60,784 bases of DNA from an uncultured Collinsella sp. GTDB taxonomy: Bacteria; Actinomycetota; Coriobacteriia; Coriobacteriales; Coriobacteriaceae. Position numbers and translations under genes: made by a program. This document shows positions 17,353 through 26,527 of this stretch, in pieces; positions within the stretch are counted from its first letter, which is position 1; the number at the start of each line of letters is the position of its first letter. The stretch spans positions 1-60,784 of the forward strand of contig CABVDE010000006.1 in NCBI GenBank assembly GCA_902496945.1, in the 5' to 3' direction. The notes under the pieces were generated by a model, which had not been told where the DNA came from, searched no databases, and saw only the letters and a list, made by a program, of their open reading frames with translations.

Positions 17353-18093
17353 CTACTTTTTGCGGTGCAAAAAGCGCGCGATGTTTTCCTCGGTAGGGCT
17401 TTTGATATCAAAGCGTAACGACAGCCAACGCAGCCCCATGGTTATCGCAACGCAAACGATCAATGCGGTGATGTTGCTGACGAGTCCGCTCATGACAAGG
17501 CACACATAGCTTGCCGACCCGGCGATGGCGGCGATGGCGTAGAAATTGGTGCGCTGGAAAATGCCCGGCACCACGCCCATGAAGCTGTCGCGCAGCATGC
17601 CGCCGCCTACCGCGGTGAAAAAGCCCATCATGATGCAAACCGCCGGCGCAAAGCCATAAACCAGCGCTTTGTCCGCCCCAGTGGCGGCGTAGATGCCGAC
17701 CGAGATGATGTCGAGCAATGGGATGAGTTTCTCGGGTTTATCGACGATTGCCGGGAAGATGTAGATGATGGCCGCCGTGGCAATGGAAAGCGGCAGCGCC
17801 ATCGGCTGGTTGAGGATGTAGACGTTGCCCACTTGCAGTGTCATGTCGCGTAAAAGACCGCCGCCCAGGCCACAGACCACGGCAAGTGCGACTGCGCCCA
17901 CCAGATCGAGCTTGTGCTCGCGCGCGACCAGCACGCCCGAGATCGATGCCGCGACAACAGCGAACATCTCGAGCCAAAAGGGGATAGCGACCATGGCATC
18001 CGAGGCGTGTGTGGTAACGGTCATAGCGGCGACGACGGGCAAGATGGGGTCCTTCTTGATTGCGAGCTTAGACAATGCCCGTACATAGTACAT
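17353..18093 (-). CDS. TRIC-family (UPF0126/YadS-YicG) cation channel protein
   Basis: 246 residues with about seven hydrophobic segments. Two copies of the family motif GGG.LRD are present (GLGGGLLRDMTL and AVGGGMLRDSFM), the signature of the internally duplicated TRIC fold. Prokaryotic TRIC proteins form trimeric, mainly K+-permeable channels. The start is uncertain: the ATG at 18093 has no clear ribosome site, and alternatives lie at 18024, at 17994, or at a TTG preceded by AAGGA. Family members normally begin near the IPFWLE segment. It precedes the bactofilin-like gene on the same strand. Confidence 0.88.
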   Translation of the reverse strand: MYYVRALSKLAIKKDPILPVVAAMTVTTHASDAMVAIPFWLEMFAVVAASISGVLVAREHKLDLVGAVALAVVCGLGGGLLRDMTLQVGNVYILNQPMALPLSIATAAIIYIFPAIVDKPEKLIPLLDIISVGIYAATGADKALVYGFAPAVCIMMGFFTAVGGGMLRDSFMGVVPGIFQRTNFYAIAAIAGSASYVCLVMSGLVSNITALIVCVAITMGLRWLSLRFDIKSPTEENIARFLHRKK

Positions 18094-18160
18094 GGTTGGC
18101 GGGTGTGGCGACCCTATTGCTCGGTAAACGGTTGATGCCGGGCATGGTCATAGGTTCCGA

Positions 18161-18221
18161 ACATGTACATCAGCCTCCAAAGATGTCGAAAAATGTCGCT
18201 TTTGGAGGGTGATGTACATGT
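18161..18221. repeat. Hairpin element flanking the nuclease-like gene, copy 1
   Basis: About 61 bases forming a long stem of about 20 bp with few mismatches (GTACATCA...CCTCCAAA against TTTTGGAGG...GATGTAC). 48 consecutive bases (18164-18211) are identical to the copy 1,203 bases downstream, in the same orientation. Confidence 0.9.
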
Positions 18222-18248
18222 TTTGGCGCGGGGCGAGCGGGGCCGTCG

Positions 18249-19256
18249 TTACTCAGAAGGCGACTCTTCGGCTTGATCGCTCTTCCAGTTGCGGATAAGT
18301 GTCTTGCGCAGTTCGTTTTGCTTTCGCTGGTACTCGGCATCTGTGCAGCGAGGCATACCGAGCGCCTCGCGAATGCTGTTCATGGCGCGATGAAAAGCGA
18401 GCTGGCTCGCGAACTGCGCCGAGGTGAGCGTGATGATGCGATAGCCCATTTGGGCGAGCACCGCTTCGCGCTCCGCATCTGCGCCCTTGCGTTCGGCCTC
18501 GTCGTGAAAGCCACCCTTATATTCGATGCCGAGCTCTCTGCGCTTAAAGGTAATGAGGGCGTCGATTTTGAGCGTTCGAGCTTTGGTGCAATGCCAAAGG
18601 CGTTGGGGGATTTCGAGCGGCTTGTTCAGCTCGATACCTCGGATGCCGACGCCGCCTTCGCTTGTTGGGAGCGAGAGGGCGATGGACGATGCGGTTTCCA
18701 TGGGCGAGGCTGAGTGGTCGTAGATGTGTCTGAGCGCGAGTCTGGCGCGTGTGGCGCCGGGTTTGCCGGGGTGCCGATCGAGTAGTTCGACAATTTCGTC
18801 CTTGGAGGTGGTGGCCGGCTGCTCGGCATAAGGGTCAGAGGGGCTGAGCCCAATGTGATAGTCGCCGCAGACTTCGTAGCCATACTCGAGGTATTCGATT
18901 CTATCCATCCATTCGGCGGCGAACACGAAGGTAAAGGCTTCGTCGGTGATAAAGATGCCGGGCGTAAGCTCGTCAATGTGGTTATAGGGAAGGTTTTGGC
19001 CAAGAACGTGGCAATTAACGCCGTTGGCGCGAATTCGTTCGAAGGCAAATACAACAGATATGTCGATGGTCTCAAGCATGCTAGTGGGAATACCGCAGTC
19101 GGTAAGGGCCTGTTGGATGCGCGCGATGCGTTGCTGAGTGGAGAGACCCCTTGCGCCTATCTGGTAGTCGTGTTGTGCGACCGCTTGAACCAGGTCTTGT
19201 GGCGCATGATGGACGAGCCATGCGGTTTTATGCGTAATGAGAACAGGAGTATCCAT
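18249..19256 (-). CDS. PD-(D/E)XK (DUF559/Vsr-like) nuclease-fold protein
   Basis: 335 residues from the ATG at 19256 (GAGAGGT upstream). The C-terminal part has the restriction-endonuclease-like pattern: KIDALITF (Asp) followed after about 10 residues by GIEYKG (Glu-x-Lys), then QMGYRIITLT, as in DUF559/Vsr-type domains. The N-terminal 200 residues match nothing I recognise. Catalysis on DNA is inferred from the fold motif. The gene is flanked on both sides by nearly identical hairpin elements, so it may be a mobile or recombination-prone cassette. Its codon use is less G/C-biased than that of housekeeping neighbours. Confidence 0.7.
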   Translation of the reverse strand: MDTPVLITHKTAWLVHHAPQDLVQAVAQHDYQIGARGLSTQQRIARIQQALTDCGIPTSMLETIDISVVFAFERIRANGVNCHVLGQNLPYNHIDELTPGIFITDEAFTFVFAAEWMDRIEYLEYGYEVCGDYHIGLSPSDPYAEQPATTSKDEIVELLDRHPGKPGATRARLALRHIYDHSASPMETASSIALSLPTSEGGVGIRGIELNKPLEIPQRLWHCTKARTLKIDALITFKRRELGIEYKGGFHDEAERKGADAEREAVLAQMGYRIITLTSAQFASQLAFHRAMNSIREALGMPRCTDAEYQRKQNELRKTLIRNWKSDQAEESPSE

Positions 19257-19363
19257 TAGGGACCTCTCGCTTTGAGCCGACATGCAATCCTTATGTCCGC
19301 TGAAGTGAGGAAATATACCGAACGCCGGCAAAACGGCCGATGGACTTCGCGCGCGATATACAA

Positions 19364-19424
19364 AGGTGTACATCAGCCTCCAAAGATGTCGAAAAATGTC
19401 GCTTTTGGAGGGTGGTGTACACGT
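19364..19424. repeat. Hairpin element flanking the nuclease-like gene, copy 2
   Basis: Direct repeat of the element at 18161. Outside the identical core, paired bases change together (ATGTAC/GTACAT becomes GTGTAC/GTACAC), so the stem is kept. Confidence 0.9.
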
Positions 19425-19483
19425 TTGGATCCGAGCCGAGATCGAAAGCGATGGGGGCGTGGCTGAATAGGAGGGATGTCATA

Positions 19484-19609
19484 ATTTTGAGCGGAGCTCA
19501 AAATTTATCCGGTCGGCTTACGCCGACCGCGCTGCGCTAAAAACGCGCCGCGGTCGCGTTTTCTTTACGCTTCGCGCCCTGGCGGGTTCGACCCCTTCCT
19601 CCTCCGCCG
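19484..19609. other. Stacked hairpins ending in a tRNA-like 3' tail
   Basis: Three adjacent perfect hairpins: ATTTTGAGC/GCTCAAAAT, GGTCGGC/GCCGACC and AACGCG/CGCGTT. They are followed at 19581-19609 by a degenerate T-arm and acceptor tail (GGGTTCGACCCC then CTCCTCCGCC) resembling the 3' end of the nearby tRNA-Ser, but on the opposite strand. No coding potential. Could be a decayed mobile-element end or a structured RNA. Confidence 0.5.
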
Positions 19610-19632
19610 TATTTGCTTGTTGGGGGCTCAAA

Positions 19633-19658
19633 ACAAAAAAGCCCCCATCGCTGGGAGC
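19633..19658 (-). terminator. Rho-independent terminator after tRNA-Ser (CGA)
   Basis: Read on the minus strand, GCTCCCA pairs with TGGGGGC (one mismatch/wobble) and a T-run follows. Confidence 0.8.
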
Positions 19659-19672
19659 TTTCTTAACCAAAA

Positions 19673-19763
19673 TGGCGGAGGAGGAGGGATTCGAACCCTC
19701 GTGACCTTATACAGGCCAAACGGTTTTCGAGACCGCCGCATTCAACCACTCTGCCACCCCTCC
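19673..19763 (-). tRNA. tRNA-Ser (CGA)
   Basis: 91 bases including encoded CCA, with a long variable arm typical of tRNA-Ser. The acceptor GGAGGGG pairs with CTCCTCC. The anticodon loop reads TCTCGAAAA (anticodon CGA) and the T loop is GTTCGAATC. Confidence 0.95.
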
Positions 19764-19772
19764 GCGTGGGGT

Positions 19773-19802
19773 AAAAACAAAGCAGGCTCGAAGGCCTGCT
19801 TT
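19773..19802 (-). terminator. Terminator between the tRNA-Ser genes
   Basis: AAAGCAGGC/GCCTGCTTT 9-bp stem with a T-rich tract on the minus strand. Confidence 0.75.
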
Positions 19803-19811
19803 GGAATTAAC

Positions 19812-19902
19812 TGGCGGAGAGTCAGGGATTTGAACCCTGGAGACGCTTTTGACGCCTACACGATTTCCAATCGTGCTCCTTCGGCCACTCGGACAACTCT
19901 CC
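19812..19902 (-). tRNA. tRNA-Ser (GGA)
   Basis: 91 bases with encoded CCA and a long variable arm. The acceptor GGAGAGT pairs with ACTCTCC. The anticodon loop reads ATTGGAAAT (anticodon GGA). Confidence 0.95.
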
Positions 19903-19918
19903 GTTAAATGCGAAAGTT

Positions 19919-19946
19919 AGTATACACGAGGAATCGTAAGGTGCAA
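19919..19946 (-). promoter_or_regulatory. Promoter of the tRNA-Ser genes
   Basis: On the minus strand TTGCAC (19941-19946) and TATACT (19919-19924) are separated by 16 bases, just upstream of tRNA-Ser (GGA). Confidence 0.65.
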
Positions 19947-20397
19947 GCCGAAAACTTAGCATTTTTTGATCCACAGTGCCTCGCGCTGTGGCTAAAACGT
20001 GCGGCACATGCAGCCTGACCAGCAAAATCATGCTAAGCGAATTGTTCAAAAAAGGACGTTATAGACCATGAGCAAACGAATTTAAAAAACTTTGAGCGAT
20101 GTTGTGGACCACTGGTATGCACCTCGCGACCACAGCGATGTGACCGTTGACCTGCGGCTTGGCTCAGCTTGTCCCCGCAGCGCCGTATCTTGTCCATAGA
20201 TCCGTCAAGCATTTGGTCAGCATTTGGTTGGAAGACGCATGAAGTGCCGTGTGAGTATGGGCATATGTGGAGGTCATGAGGTTGTAGCTGCATATTCTTG
20301 CGGCCTGGGAGGTTGAAAGATATTATTACCGAGTCTTTTCCTGCTTCAGGCGCACCTTCACGACCTGAAGCCACATTTGCCCAGAGGAGGTGACAAT
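19947..20397. other. 450-bp non-coding gap before rpsF
   Basis: No convincing gene on either strand. It holds a 9-bp hairpin at 19971-19991 (CCACAG/CTGTGG core) and must contain the rpsF promoter and leader, but I cannot pick a clear -10/-35 pair. A ribosomal-protein autoregulatory leader is possible; I see no known motif. Confidence 0.5.
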
Positions 20398-20691
20398 ATG
20401 AAGGCTTATGAACTGCTGTTCTTTGTTGACCCGTCGCTCGACCCCGAGACTCGTCTCGCTGTTATGAAGCGTATCGATACCACGATCGCTGAGGGCGCTG
20501 GCAAGGTCGACTCCGTTGACGAGTGGGGCAAGCGCAAGCTCGCCTACGAGATCAACGACCTCACCGATGGTGACTACACCCTCATCAACTTCCACGCAGA
20601 TCCTACCCAGATCGCCGAGCTCGATCGCGTCCTGCGCATCACCGACGCTGTGGTCCGCCACATGATCGTCCGTCGCGACGACCAGGAGTAA
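20398..20691 (+). CDS. rpsF: 30S ribosomal protein bS6
   Basis: 97 residues. Begins MKAYELLFFVDPSLD and contains the bS6 core GKRKLAYEINDLTDGDY. bS6 binds 16S rRNA together with bS18, which is encoded two genes on. The start is fixed by GAGGAGGTGAC in front of the ATG. It heads the conserved rpsF-ssb-rpsR-rplI cluster, the usual order in Gram-positive bacteria, which links ribosome assembly with replication proteins. Confidence 0.97.
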   Translation: MKAYELLFFVDPSLDPETRLAVMKRIDTTIAEGAGKVDSVDEWGKRKLAYEINDLTDGDYTLINFHADPTQIAELDRVLRITDAVVRHMIVRRDDQE

Positions 20692-20739
20692 GACTGTCGT
20701 TTTGGACTGGGCTTGTGCCCCAAGAGGAAGTAGTGAGTT

Positions 20740-21192
20740 ATGAGCATCAATCGAGTGAACATCACCGGTAACCTCACGCGTGATCCCGAGCTGCGCGCCA
20801 CCGCCGGCGGAACTCAGGTTCTGTCCTTTGGCGTCGCCGTGAACGATCGTCGCCGCAACCCGCAGACTGGCGAGTGGGAGGACTATCCCAACTTTGTCGA
20901 CTGCACCATGTTCGGCACCCGCGCCGAGGCCGTGAGCCGTTTCCTGGCAAAGGGAAACAAGGTCGCGATCGAGGGCAAGCTGCGCTACAGCTCTTGGGAG
21001 CGCGACGGCCAGCGCCGGAGCAAGCTTGAGGTCATCGTCGATGAGATCGAGTTTATGAGCTCCCGTGGTGGCCAGGGTGGCTACGATCAGGGCGGTTACG
21101 CCCCCGCAGCTCCCGCGCCCGCAGCACGTCCTGTCGCACCGGTGGCTACGCCGCCCGCGGTCGACGTCTACGATGAGGACATCCCGTTCTAA
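20740..21192 (+). CDS. ssb: Single-stranded DNA-binding protein
   Basis: 150 residues. Residues 1-107 form the OB-fold (MSINRVNITGNLTRDPELR, then WEDYPNFVDCTMFG). A short Gly/Gln and Ala/Pro-rich linker leads to the acidic tip DEDIPF, the peptide through which SSB recruits replication and repair proteins. Coats ssDNA at forks. Lies between rpsF and rpsR, as is common. Confidence 0.97.
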   Translation: MSINRVNITGNLTRDPELRATAGGTQVLSFGVAVNDRRRNPQTGEWEDYPNFVDCTMFGTRAEAVSRFLAKGNKVAIEGKLRYSSWERDGQRRSKLEVIVDEIEFMSSRGGQGGYDQGGYAPAAPAPAARPVAPVATPPAVDVYDEDIPF

Positions 21193-21264
21193 GGGTTGTT
21201 CGCCTATTTTTGAGTGAGAGGCGGCTTCGGTTCGCCGAAGTTGCCAAATGAAAGGTATTTTGAC

Positions 21265-21531
21265 ATGGCTAATGATTTTTCTGCACGTCAGCCGCGTCGT
21301 AAGTACTGCCAGTTCTGCAAGGAGAACACTGAGTTCATCGACTATAAGGACACTCAGCTTCTCCGTAAGTACATGACCGACCGTGGCAAGATCAAGCCCC
21401 GTCGCGTCACTGGCGCTTGCACGCAGCATCAGCATGACATCGCCAACGCCATCAAGCGCGCCCGCGAGATGGCTCTCCTGCCGTACACCGTCCCCGTGGT
21501 TTCCTCTCGTGGCAACCGCGACCGCGGCTAA
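21265..21531 (+). CDS. rpsR: 30S ribosomal protein bS18
   Basis: 88 residues from MANDFSA. The family core is clear (IDYKDTQLLRKYMTDRGKI, then R+VTGAC..HQ). A CxxC pair (YCQFCKEN) plus C and H later in the chain make it the zinc-binding-type (C+) paralogue. It pairs with bS6 in the 30S platform. An upstream in-frame ATG at 21214 would add 17 residues without family support; the AAAGG before 21265 favours the shorter form. Confidence 0.95.
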   Translation: MANDFSARQPRRKYCQFCKENTEFIDYKDTQLLRKYMTDRGKIKPRRVTGACTQHQHDIANAIKRAREMALLPYTVPVVSSRGNRDRG

Positions 21532-21546
21532 GAAGGGAGACGCATC

Positions 21547-22086
21547 ATGAAGGTTATTCTTCTCGATGAGATCAAGGGCAAGGGCGGCGAGGGTGACGTC
21601 GTAGAGGTCGCTCAGGGTTACGCTGAGAACTTCCTGTTCCCCAAGAAGCTCGCTGTTGCCGCCACCAAGGGCAACCTCAAGCAGCTTGACGAGCGTCGCA
21701 ACAACATCGCCAAGCGCGAGGCCGTCCGTCTGGCTACCGCCAACGAGACCAAGGCTGCCTTCGAGGGCAAGACGGTCACCGTTGACGTCAAGGTCGGCGA
21801 CGAGGGCATCCTGTTTGGCTCCGTTACCGCCGCTATGATCGCTGACGCCATCAAGGCTCAGCTCGGTATGGACATCGACCGCAAGCGCGTCGAGCTCGGC
21901 AAGCCCATCAAGGTTGCCGGTGCCCACACCGTTGCCATCTCGCTGTACCGCGAGATCAAGGCCGAGGTTGTCGTTCTCGTCGGCGTTACCGCCGAGGAGC
22001 TCGCTGCCGAGGCTGAGGTCGAGGAGGCCGCTGAGGCCGCCGAGGCCGAGACCGCCGAGGTCGAGACTGAGGCTGCTGCCGAGTAG
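21547..22086 (+). CDS. rplI: 50S ribosomal protein bL9 with acidic C-terminal extension
   Basis: 179 residues. The N-terminal domain (MKVILLDEIKGKGGEGDVV, GYAENFLFPKKLA) and the long connecting helix and C-domain are normal up to about residue 150. The last 25-30 residues are a Glu/Ala-repeat tail (AEVEEAAEAAEAE) beyond the usual 148-150 residue length. bL9 binds 23S rRNA near the L1 stalk and helps maintain frame. Ends the ribosomal-protein transcript before a strong terminator. Confidence 0.96.
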   Translation: MKVILLDEIKGKGGEGDVVEVAQGYAENFLFPKKLAVAATKGNLKQLDERRNNIAKREAVRLATANETKAAFEGKTVTVDVKVGDEGILFGSVTAAMIADAIKAQLGMDIDRKRVELGKPIKVAGAHTVAISLYREIKAEVVVLVGVTAEELAAEAEVEEAAEAAEAETAEVETEAAAE

Positions 22087-22118
22087 CATTTGCTGCAACG
22101 CAACAATCTTGTTCTAAG

Positions 22119-22150
22119 AAGGGCGCTCTGGGAAACCAGGGCGCCCTTTT
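22119..22150 (+). terminator. Rho-independent terminator after rplI
   Basis: AAGGGCGC and GGGCGCCCTT arms around a short loop, then TTTT. Confidence 0.85.
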
Positions 22151-22311
22151 GCTTTTTGGGCGCGATGCGAGTGCCATGGAGGGCGTTGCGGCGAGGTCCA
22201 TTCACGGGACCGTTCATCCGTTTCGTTCGGTGATGATTGGCGGGGCGCGGCCCGTTTTGGGACTGCGGCTGATACTATGGATGCTCGCAAGCGATATGAA
22301 TGAGGATGCTC

Positions 22312-23703
22312 ATGGCATATGACGACAGGGAGACGGGGCTGACGGTCGAGGACCGTGGTGCCAAGTTGGGTCTTCCTCAAAACCAAGACGCAGAGGCCAA
22401 CGTACTGGCCGCCATGCTGCTGTCGCCCGAGGTGGTCGAAGAGGCCCAGGTCGAGCTACAGTCCGATGACTTCTACCGACCCATTCATAAGACCATCTAT
22501 ACCGCGATGGTCGACATGTACAACAGCCGTATCCCCATCGACTCCATCTCGCTGATCGATTACCTGCGAAGCATCAATAAGCTCGATGCCGTGGGCGGTG
22601 AGGCGTACATTTTGGAGCTGATGGGTCAGACCCTGTCGCTCGTCAACTGGCAGCACCATGCCGCCATCGTTCGCCGCGATTCGATGCTGCGTGAGCTGAT
22701 CGGCGCCACCAACGAGATCAACGCGCTGGCCTACAATGCCCCTACCGACACCAAGGAGGTCGTGGAGCTGGCCGAGAGCAAGCTGCTCAAGGTCACGGCG
22801 CGCGAGGTCAAGTCGAGCTACAAGACGCTGACTGAGTTTATGGTCGAGGCCTATAACGAGGCCGAGGAAGTGTGTCAGGCAGGTGGGCAGGCCGCGGGCG
22901 TGCCCACGGGCTTCCCGTCGCTCGACCGCATGCTCATGGGTTTTCGCGAGGGCCAGCTCATCATCATCGGCGCCCGCCCTGCTGTGGGTAAGACGTCGTT
23001 CGCCCTGAATCTGGCGCTCAACGCTGCCGCTGCGGGCTACACCGTCGGCTTCTTCTCGCTGGAGATGTCGGGCAAGGAAATTGCCCAGCGTCTGATTTGC
23101 GCCTATGCCATGATCTCGATCAGTGACTTTCGCATGGGTCGCATTAGCCCCGAGCAATGGGCCAACATCAACGAGGCCACGCAGACCTTGTCCAAGCTCG
23201 ATATCCTGATCGACGATACGCCTGGCACCACGGTGACCGAGATTCGCGCCAAGAGCCGCCGCATGCTCCACAACAAGGAGAAGGCCATCATTATCCTGGA
23301 CTACCTGCAGCTGGTGAGTCCTCCGCCGGGACGCCGCTCCGAGAGCCGTACCGTCGAGGTCTCCGAGATGTCGCGTGGTCTGAAGATCATGGCAAAGGAG
23401 CTCAAGATTCCGCTCATCGCGTTGTCGCAGCTCTCGCGTCAGGTCGAATCCCGTACCGGCAAGCGCCCACAGCTTTCCGACCTTCGTGAATCGGGCTCCA
23501 TCGAGCAGGACGCCGATATCGTCATGTTCTTGGACCGCTCCGCCGACGAGGCCGAGGCCTCGCGCGACGATCGACCCGACGAGGGCGTTACGCGTATCGT
23601 CGTGGCCAAGAACCGTTCGGGCCCGATCGGTGACGTCGACCTGATGTTCCTGCCGGCATCCACCAAGTTCTATGAGCTTGATGGGGTACATGCCGAGGAG
23701 TAG
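22312..23703 (+). CDS. dnaB: Replicative DNA helicase DnaB
   Basis: 463 residues. The N-terminal DnaB domain (PQNQDAEANVLAAMLLSPE) and the RecA-like helicase domain with Walker A GARPAVGKTSF (about residue 220), Walker B IIILDYLQL and the DLRESGSIEQDAD motif are intact; no intein. Hexameric 5'-3' helicase at the replication fork. The ATG at 22312 is preferred because TGAGG lies 6 bases before it; ATGs at 22300 and 22306 are alternatives adding two to four residues. It follows the rplI terminator, so it has its own transcript. Confidence 0.97.
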   Translation: MAYDDRETGLTVEDRGAKLGLPQNQDAEANVLAAMLLSPEVVEEAQVELQSDDFYRPIHKTIYTAMVDMYNSRIPIDSISLIDYLRSINKLDAVGGEAYILELMGQTLSLVNWQHHAAIVRRDSMLRELIGATNEINALAYNAPTDTKEVVELAESKLLKVTAREVKSSYKTLTEFMVEAYNEAEEVCQAGGQAAGVPTGFPSLDRMLMGFREGQLIIIGARPAVGKTSFALNLALNAAAAGYTVGFFSLEMSGKEIAQRLICAYAMISISDFRMGRISPEQWANINEATQTLSKLDILIDDTPGTTVTEIRAKSRRMLHNKEKAIIILDYLQLVSPPPGRRSESRTVEVSEMSRGLKIMAKELKIPLIALSQLSRQVESRTGKRPQLSDLRESGSIEQDADIVMFLDRSADEAEASRDDRPDEGVTRIVVAKNRSGPIGDVDLMFLPASTKFYELDGVHAEE

Positions 23704-23747
23704 TACAGGCGCCCGTTGCACGGGTATACTGGGAATGTTTTGTGCTT

Positions 23748-23770
23748 CTACGCGCCGGCGTGGCGCGTAG
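23748..23770 (+). other. Perfect GC-rich hairpin upstream of purA
   Basis: CTACGCGCC pairs perfectly with GGCGCGTAG around five bases. No U-run follows, so it is more likely an operator or leader structure for purA than a terminator. A TATACT lies just upstream at 23734. Confidence 0.55.
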
Positions 23771-23796
23771 ACAGTCCATGAATGTAAGGAGTAAAC

Positions 23797-25083
<1,287 letters not shown>

Positions 25084-25105
25084 TCGGGACTATTTGGTTA
25101 TTGCG

Positions 25106-25147
25106 ATATACCCCTTTGCAGCCCAAGCGGGCGGCCGAGGGGTATAT
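25106..25147 (+). terminator. Terminator-like hairpin between purA and purD
   Basis: ATATACCCCT (25106-25115) pairs perfectly with AGGGGTATAT (25138-25147). Only a weak T tract follows, so it may be a partial terminator or attenuator. Confidence 0.6.
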
Positions 25148-25201
25148 TTGCTTGCAAAGGGCTCGCGCGGAGCGGGCCATTCATCCATAGAGGAGGCACC
25201 C

Positions 25202-26506
25202 TTGAAGGCGGACACTCAAACCATCGACATCCTGTTGTTGGGCAGCGGCGGCCGTGAGCACGCTTTGGCAGCGAAGCTCGCAGCATCACCGCGCGCCGGC
25301 AAGCTCTACATCGCGCCGGGCAACGGCGGTACCGCGAGCTGTGGCGAGAACGTTGTTCTCGACGATTGCGATCCTGCTGCCGTGGCGGCGTTTGCCCAGA
25401 GCCACGGATGCGGACTCGTGGTGATCGGCCCCGAGGCCCCGCTCGTGGTGGGCGTTGCCGACGCCGTGCGCGCGGCGGGGATTCCCTGTTTTGGCCCGGG
25501 TGCCGAGGGTGCCCAGATGGAGGGCTCCAAGCTGTTCTCCAAGCAGCTCATGGAGCGCGCCGGCATCCCGACGGCTGCCTATGGTTCGTTTACCGACGAG
25601 GCTTCGGCTCTCGCCTACGTGCGCGAGCAGGGCGCTCCGCTGGTCGTGAAGGCCGACGGTCTTGCCGCGGGCAAGGGCGTTATCGTCGCGACCGAGCTTG
25701 AGCAGGCTGAGGAGGCCGTGCGCGAGTGCTTTGGCGGCACCTTTGGCGATGCCGGCAACACCGTGGTCATTGAGGAGATGCTCGTTGGCCCCGAGTGCTC
25801 GCTGCTGGCCTTTACCGACGGCAAGACCGTGCGCCCCATGGCCACCTCGCAGGATCACAAGCGTGCGCTTGAGGGCGACAAGGGCCCCAACACGGGCGGC
25901 ATGGGCGTTTACAGCCCGGTGCCTTTCGTGACCGACGAAGAGCATGCCACGATGGTGAAGGTCATGGAGCAGACCGTGGCCGAGCTTGCTGCCGAGGGCA
26001 TCGACTATCGCGGCTGCCTGTACGGCGGCTTTATGCTCACGCCCAATGGTCCCAAGGTGCTGGAGTTCAATGCCCGCTTTGGCGATCCCGAGACGCAGGT
26101 CGTACTGCCGCGCCTTAAGAACGACCTGGTCGAGGTCATGCTCGCCTGTGCCAACTGCGAGCTCGACCAGATTGAGCTCGACTGGCGTGACGAGTGGGCC
26201 GTGGCCGTCGTCCTGACGAGTGCGGGCTATCCCGGCAGCTACGAGAAGGGCAAGGTCATCACCGGTATTGCCGACGCCGAGGCCATGGAGAACGTGACCG
26301 TGTACCACGCGGGCACTGCCGTGGTGGACGGCCAGCTCGTGACCAATGGTGGCCGCGTGCTTGCCGTGACCGCGCTGGGCGACACGTTCGAGAACGCTCG
26401 TAACCTTGCCTACGAGGCCTGCGAGAAGATTGATTTTGAGGGTAAGACCCTGCGCCACGACATCGGCCTGCGCGCGCTGCGCGGCCGCGACGCCTGGGAT
26501 GCCTAA
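25202..26506 (+). CDS. purD: Phosphoribosylamine-glycine ligase
   Basis: 434 residues from a TTG start at 25202, chosen because GAGGAGG sits 6-7 bases before it and the family N-terminus (ILLLGSGGREHAL) begins a few residues later; no ATG is available nearby. ATP-grasp features are clear (KADGLAAGKGV, EFNARFGDPETQ). Makes GAR from phosphoribosylamine, glycine and ATP, the step directly after PurF (39417). Confidence 0.97.
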   Translation: MKADTQTIDILLLGSGGREHALAAKLAASPRAGKLYIAPGNGGTASCGENVVLDDCDPAAVAAFAQSHGCGLVVIGPEAPLVVGVADAVRAAGIPCFGPGAEGAQMEGSKLFSKQLMERAGIPTAAYGSFTDEASALAYVREQGAPLVVKADGLAAGKGVIVATELEQAEEAVRECFGGTFGDAGNTVVIEEMLVGPECSLLAFTDGKTVRPMATSQDHKRALEGDKGPNTGGMGVYSPVPFVTDEEHATMVKVMEQTVAELAAEGIDYRGCLYGGFMLTPNGPKVLEFNARFGDPETQVVLPRLKNDLVEVMLACANCELDQIELDWRDEWAVAVVLTSAGYPGSYEKGKVITGIADAEAMENVTVYHAGTAVVDGQLVTNGGRVLAVTALGDTFENARNLAYEACEKIDFEGKTLRHDIGLRALRGRDAWDA

Positions 26507-26527
26507 AGTCCGAGAGGAATGAGACGG

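Noticed and set aside
19581..19609. Possible functional tRNA or tRNA-Sec ending here
   Set aside because: The T stem has mismatches, and no matching acceptor, D or anticodon arm is found at tRNA distance upstream.
19617..19907. Open frame running antisense to the tRNA-Ser genes (GGIRTLVTLYRPNGF-type peptide)
   Set aside because: This is a well-known artefact of translating the antisense strand of tRNA-Ser genes.
20033..20374. Minus-strand frame of 113 codons before rpsF
   Set aside because: It has no family pattern or ribosome site and lies where the rpsF leader and promoter are expected.
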